A stretch of DNA of 64,000 nt. Origin: Terfezia claveryi (taxonomy: Eukaryota; Ascomycota; Pezizomycetes; Pezizales; Pezizaceae). Where the stretch lies: positions 62,001-126,000 of the forward strand of contig WHUX01000128.1 in the NCBI GenBank assembly GCA_015179025.1. The letters are read 5' to 3'. Below are positions 58,520 to 64,000 of the stretch, piece after piece. Positions within the stretch are counted from its first letter, which is position 1. Each line of letters begins with the position of its first letter. Below the pieces are notes generated by a model. The model saw nothing but the letters and a program-made list of their open reading frames with translations, searched no databases and was not told the origin of the DNA. A program made the position numbers and the translations under genes.

Positions 58520-60202
58520 TGCCTTAGAAATTTTATAAGACATTGGATAAAGAGCAAAGGAAAAAAGCACGAGCAAGCGAAGTATAGATACCGGAAAACA
58601 ATAGTGGCCAAGCCCGATTGCCAAGGCCGACAATATAGACTTTCCGAAGACTATGAGATAATAGATAATAAGAGGGGTGGCATGACAGTGCTCAGCCCCG
58701 CTCAGCCCACTGTCGCGCGCGGGTGCTGTACTACTCAATGCCTGATCTGGTAATAGTCATATTGGGAAATCGTAGTCGTAGTACTGCGATATGTGTGGAG
58801 TTCAGCTTTGTGATATGTATCGTAGGAAGTTATTGTTCTCGTACCCAGACTCTAGCCTGATCTTGGCATTCGCTTCTGCGATTTAATCAGAAGAGAGTCT
58901 GGGACTATACACCTCCGAAATCATCTCCGAAATCATCTCCGGTGCCAAGATTAAAAATTTTCGTATAAGTGGGTTTATTCGGTCGAATAACCGTTTTATT
59001 TTCAAATTTGGCGGATAAATGGTTGTGTGGAGATCCTCGTATAATACGGATTATCCGAAAAAGTGGCTTGCCAAGATATCCGTATTATACGGCCAAAAAA
59101 GCTAACTTTGAATACCCCTATTGTGTTGTACTGTACAGTACTTTGTGCTTCATATGTTAAGTACATACCAACATATGCGCTGCCGGGACATGGCCTTGAG
59201 GTAGATACATGCCTATGTTTCAGATATGCCCAATACCGTGGAATATTGGGTCAAGGAGGAGGGGGAAGATGACAGCTGGGATGCTATGGAGGCCCTTTTT
59301 TCTGATTCACGCGAGCCCATCCACCATTAAGTTCCCTTACACGAATTTTCTTTACGCGAGTTCATATCGCAGTCATCCTCTCACACACTAGTACATTAAG
59401 TTTCGTCATACAAACCCTTTTCTTTATCTAAATTATTTTCCTTTCCTCTCTGCTTTTGTACTTAGGCCAGACCTAGCAGATTAACTTGCCTCGGTCCTGA
59501 CTTATCGGTGGCTCATCATGGTCCCCTTTCAGGGATCGCATATGAATAATGAGAGATTTTTCTGTTTAAAAAAAAGAATACGTAGAAATTGTCGAATAAG
59601 AAGGGAGTCTGAATCACGAAAAACCCACAAGGTTGACCAGCGTAACATACTTTTGGGCCAAGACTAGTCTGGCTTGGGCCATCTGCCCTCAAGCCAACGT
59701 TGACTCTATGAGCGAACTATGGTAGGTCTGAGCCCGAGGAAGAAGGAGAGGGAATGCAATAAAAGAAAACAAAGGACGACTGCGATTGACTCACCTTATA
59801 ATTCTTAGGCATCCTTATACATGTACAAGATGAGGAGCTGCAGCTGGTCCGAGGGGGAGCAGCATCCGCTTCGACGTCAGGCCGGCCTAGATATACCAAT
59901 CGCTTCCATAATCGCAAAACACGCCCTTGACAGCACCTGCAAATCTAGAGCTATAGGAGCGTTTATCTTTGCTATGCATAGCTACTACCAGAGCCCTTAG
60001 TAGGTATGCACATGGGCGATGCTAGATGGATATATGAGCGCTATCTTGAGTGCCCAATCCCTTGCACAATAATGACTAGCCAAATACAAAATCGTTCATT
60101 CTTTCTGGTCTACATATGGTATCCGCTAATTTACAGTAATCCCATCGTACTTCTAGGTAGTTACATTAAACCCACTAGCCACGGTCATCATTTTCAGTAA
60201 CA
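58520..60202. other. 1.7-kb region without recognised genes
   Basis: Apart from the inverted repeat at 59038-59091, nothing is recognised. Confidence 0.35.
59038..59091. repeat. Inverted repeat, 14-bp arms
   Basis: CGTATAATACGGAT (59038-59051) and ATCCGTATTATACG (59078-59091) are perfect inverse copies around a 26-bp loop. It is possibly the inner end of a small foldback element. Confidence 0.6.
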
Positions 60203-62107
60203 CTATACATTTTGTGGGCTGAAACACTTCAACCATTCCCTTAAGGCCTGTGCAAATAATCTTTGGGGCACGGCAGCCTCGGGGGTTTCCTTCAAGGTGT
60301 TGAAATCATAGGAATGTTCCGCATTGCTCAGCAAATATCCAAATAGCGGCTCCCTTATGCTCCTCTTTACGTTACATTTTGGGATTTTTGTCGTCGTCCG
60401 GAACCTGCTGCTGAAGTCTTCATTCGATAGTGGAGAGAGGGTTCTCCAGGGATCGAACTCGCCTCCAGTCCAGAACACGTTTGAGGGACGCATATTCCAG
60501 CCACCAAATTTGCGATTGGTTGCCCTGTCACGGGGGCTGCTGGGAAGATAAGCCAAGGAAAGGCCGTCTGGAAATTGCCTGTAGCAGATGTATCGTTGGT
60601 GTTGCAGGGTGTTGAACTTGGATCCCAAGGCATGCGGCCCAATGTTTGTAGCTTGCAGGAAACCCCATTCAGTGCAGTACTGCCACGTCCAGCTAATGCC
60701 CAATATACCAGTGAACTTCTCATCAACGTTACAGTTAGGCTCAACCGCGTTGCTCTGGACATACCCTTCACACCACCCATCTTGATTATTCTCGTTTACC
60801 AAATTGACGAACCGCGGCCACTTCGCCCAGCGATCAGCAAGAACTTTGCCGGTGTTCTCTGACGAGTCTTCTTGGGTTGCATTGGTGCTACCTTTGAGGA
60901 CTGCACAGAACTCCTGGATCAAGGGATCAGCACCGGAACTCTGCCAACCGGTGAGTGGATAGAACAGCAAATCGGAGAAAGCCTCGTTGGAGTTTTTTTC
61001 GGCTGTGCGGCCAAGGAACATTTGCTTTATCGCACCTGCGGTGTCTGGACGAGTAAGTTGGCTGTCGATGTAGTCAAGGGCGGACTTTATATTGCGGGTG
61101 CATTTTTCGTAGCCATACTTCACCAGACCTCGGTAAACCTGATTCCAATAGAATGTCATGTTTGTGGAGGCTTGTACGGGGGCAGAGGAGGCATATGCTG
61201 TTTAGCCACGATTACTGATTAACTAACAAACCTTGACGCGAAGATCCAATGCGTGAATGGAACATGGCAAACACCTACCAGCAAAGACTGTCTCTGGGTA
61301 TCTATCCCTTAACATTGCCGCTCGCACCCCTGGGTAGCTTCCCCCAACATGAACCCATGGCGTCCTCTTCGGGTTCAGATCGACCACTTTCCCAACCAAA
61401 CCACCGACAGTATTATTGTAGGTGGCGCCCCCGCCCCCAACCTTCCATTTGAAGTTGTTCGCAAACACAGCAAAATCTTCCAACGCCTGCTCTGTCGTCA
61501 ACCATCTCAGCTGTTCGCTGGTGGTGTTCCTGTTTATCGGATAAGGTGAGCTTTTTCCATAGTACCGATGCTCCCAAAGCACACCAATTGCTCCAAATTC
61601 CTGAAGATACTGATTGAAAAAACTCGCATTGCTCGTGAGGTACCCGCGGTACAAAAAGCCATCGGAGGCTTCACCCGTGTCGAATGTAAATACGGGCCCT
61701 CCAGGTTTGTAGTACTGGTCTACGACCCAAAAGCGGTTGGCAAAGGAGTATGGGGTGGGAGAGGGGCCGAAGTGATTGATTGGGAGAATCACAGTCCCAT
61801 TGTGAATCATTAGAGGTACATTCACGGTGTCGCTGACATCTGAATCGTTCAGGCTGGAGATCTGAGGCCCGGGAACACTGTCATCCGCGTCGAGATCGTC
61901 TACGGTGCTCATGTCTACGGTTGTGTCGATAACGACTTCATTCACTTCAGTCGCGGGTGGTGGTAGTGCAGCCCCAAAGGCCTGTTCAAGGTGCTTCAGT
62001 CGATTCTCGACTTGGATCTCGCGGAAGGAACGTTTTCCCAATATGATGGGTGTTAACAGAAAAAGAGCAAATGCAAAAGCGAGCGTCTTATTCCTTATCT
62101 GGACCAT
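60203..62107 (-). CDS. Secreted serine peptidase, family S28 (prolyl carboxypeptidase-like)
   Basis: Two exons, 62107-61279 and 61197-60203, are joined by an 81-bp intron (GTAGGT donor, CAG acceptor), giving 607 aa. The ATG at 62107 has G at -3. Residues 8-24 form a signal-peptide core (LAFAFALFLLTPIILG). The S28 landmarks are GGPVF (136-140), EHRYYGKSSP (179-188), nucleophile Ser257 in VGGSYPG, TEWGF, Asp525 in GGEFDPW and His571 in AEHSYDF, so the Ser-Asp-His triad is complete. Family members cleave Pro-X bonds from secreted peptides, often at acidic pH. An acidic spacer of about 50 residues (56-96) precedes the domain, making the protein longer than many S28 enzymes. Several N-glycosylation sites fit secretion. 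Confidence 0.93.
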
Positions 62108-64000
62108 GGCGAAATATGGATCAGCTTGTTGCAGTTACAATGTGCGTGCCTGAACCTGAAATGGTGTTTGATCAACGATTCACTGGCACTGCACAGACTA
62201 CCTACACGTAGAGATAAAATATTAAATGCGAACGAGGACGAAAGCAACTCGAGAGAGGTGGGTGCGGCGGAACCCAGGATCAGAAGGTGTATAGTGATTT
62301 ATTTAAACAACTCGCCTTCCCTTTGGTAGGTACAACCCCATAGTATAATGGCTGTATAGGTAAAAGTATGTCCCTGCCGCAGTAAGGATATCCCTAATGA
62401 CCCTGGGTAATTCATGTCGATCATTTTCAAGTTCGCTCGGGGTAGCACGTGGGTAACTGGTAAATAGGGGAAAAACTAGGCTTTATTTGTCTTGTTCACC
62501 GGGATAGTATACAGGGAGTGGAGGGAATGCCGGCAGGCGACATGATCACAGGAACTCTATAAACAGGTAGGTGCTCTCGTCTTCCGTAACAACTTAGAAA
62601 TGTGGAGTAGTTATCCACATACCTACCCCATCCCAGGGATCTGCCCGAACTTCCTCTTTAGGTTTCAGTCAGGTATCGGTGCCAGCGTCAATAACCCTCA
62701 CTCATCGATGCTCAAACTACGGTAATCTAAAAAGGAAGATCGTGCATGCAGGACTTCGATCGGCCCGTTAACGATCGATGAAGTTGCTGGGACTTGTCAT
62801 GGAGGAGATTCGAGTTATTTTCACGTTGGCAGAGGGTGGGATGGATTGTGATAGGCTACTAATTCCGTACTGACATATCATGCAGATGCAATTGTACTCG
62901 TTACCACCATGAATTGTTGCAGCTGCATGCAAGCTGCATCGCTGAATTGAGGTATGGAGTTCAAGAGGCCTATGGATTTAGGAATACAAGGTGTGCAGCT
63001 CGCATGCAGCGTGCAACAATTCATGGGTAACGAGTACAATCCTATTACTACTCTATTTCAGAGGAATACAGGACAGAGGATGAGATCTTCCAAAATCAGA
63101 AATTGTAAAATACTTCCATCTTTATTTTTGGGTCCCTTATCGATTAATTTCTGAGCTATAAATTCTAACATCCAATTCTACAAAAGACAATTCCCGGTGA
63201 ATATTCATATGGAAGCAAAACGTTAACATGGATCACAAATTCTGTGATACCGACTGCAGTGGGTAAGCACTAGAATCATACGCAGGCAAAAAGGCAAACC
63301 GACTCCGAATTCTGCATTTCGATATATAATTTGTAGTATTGAAATAGGGTCTACGCGGTCACTGACAGGATCGATGAGTGTGAATATATAATTAGTAGGT
63401 AGTCCTCAGCGACATGTGAGATGTCAATCAACTTGCAGCAAGTTATCTATTAATGAGTGGAGATCCACTGCCTGAGTAGACGAATATGTCAATTTGTAAT
63501 CAAACTGAACCCCATGACTATGTGCAGAGCTCATTGTCTTATAATACATAGACAAGGCTATGGAAATCTGTATATTATAGTAGATTTTCATTGATTCTGG
63601 CAAGTGGATTATGTGCCTAGATTGTGGTGAAGGTAAAGGTGGGGGGAAACTCGAGTTAGCACTGCCCTAAATATGGCAGGTGCTGGAGGTCATTCGATTT
63701 TAAGATACGGTTGCAAGTTTAGTGTGTGATAGAGTTATAATAGGTAGAGGTTAGTATTAAGCAGAGTAGAGTGACTTTTGGATTTTAACCCCTAGAGGAG
63801 AATTTATGTGTCTGGAAAAGAAGTTACGTTAGAAGAAATTCGAGGAACTAGAAGTATATCATGATGTACTAGTTGTGGTAAATTGCCTTCTTAGGTAATA
63901 TACTCCTGTTCCAGTACTTCACATGTCATGATGCCGGTATCTGCCCTATTTGAATTGTATTCAGGGAATGAAATTCCATAGCTATGTCTTATAGATATCT
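62108..64000. other. Upstream region of the S28 gene, no other gene seen
   Basis: It contains the S28 promoter side and the foldback at 62891-63040. No coding region is recognised to the window edge. Confidence 0.35.
62891..63040. mobile_element. 150-bp foldback element
   Basis: ATTGTACTCGTTACC (62891) and its inverse at 63026-63040 open an inverted repeat of about 47 bp per arm, with small gaps, extending through CATGAATTGTTGCA and GCTGCATGC. The centre is about 55 bp. No clear target duplication is seen. It resembles a small MITE. Confidence 0.75.

Overview
The window looks like nuclear DNA of a filamentous ascomycete with a large, repeat-rich, gene-poor genome. The evidence is canonical fungal introns (GT...CTAAT/CTAAC...AG), a fungal Zn2Cys6 regulator, a fungal cAMP-receptor-like GPCR, a secreted S28 peptidase, and several dead retroelement families. 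A truffle-like Pezizomycete would fit, but that is inference. Only five genes look intact in 64 kb.

Region 1 (1-17715) is a nest of LTR retrotransposons. A minus-strand Ty3/Gypsy element (A, 1-4318, cut by the window edge) sits next to, and probably inside, a plus-strand Ty3/Gypsy element (B, 4319 to about 12758). Element B carries a 72-bp hairpin minisatellite and an extra downstream reading frame. A complete Ty1/Copia element (12759-17715) has two 271-bp LTRs and an ATATA target duplication. Decay is almost purely by C-to-T/G-to-A change: element B gag-pol keeps one reading frame over 5.4 kb despite 20 internal stops, and all 17 differences between the Copia LTRs are transitions.

Region 2 (17716-29900) holds a broken Crinkler/RHS-type NTPase-nuclease gene, minisatellites, foldbacks, minus-strand LINE remnants, a deleted pogo-type element and a roughly 70-bp degenerate tandem array.

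Region 3 (29924-49000) is the main gene island. In order it has a TamA/DAL81-type nitrogen regulator (+), a Nudix hydrolase (+), an allophanate-hydrolase-type amidase (+) and a cAMP-receptor-like GPCR (-). DAL81 proteins are known to activate urea/allophanate catabolism in yeast, so the regulator and the amidase may be functionally related.

Region 4 (49000-64000) is mostly unannotated sequence with a LINE RNase H scrap, foldback/MITE-like elements and a 12-bp minisatellite. It has one intact gene, a two-exon secreted S28 serine peptidase (60203-62107, -).
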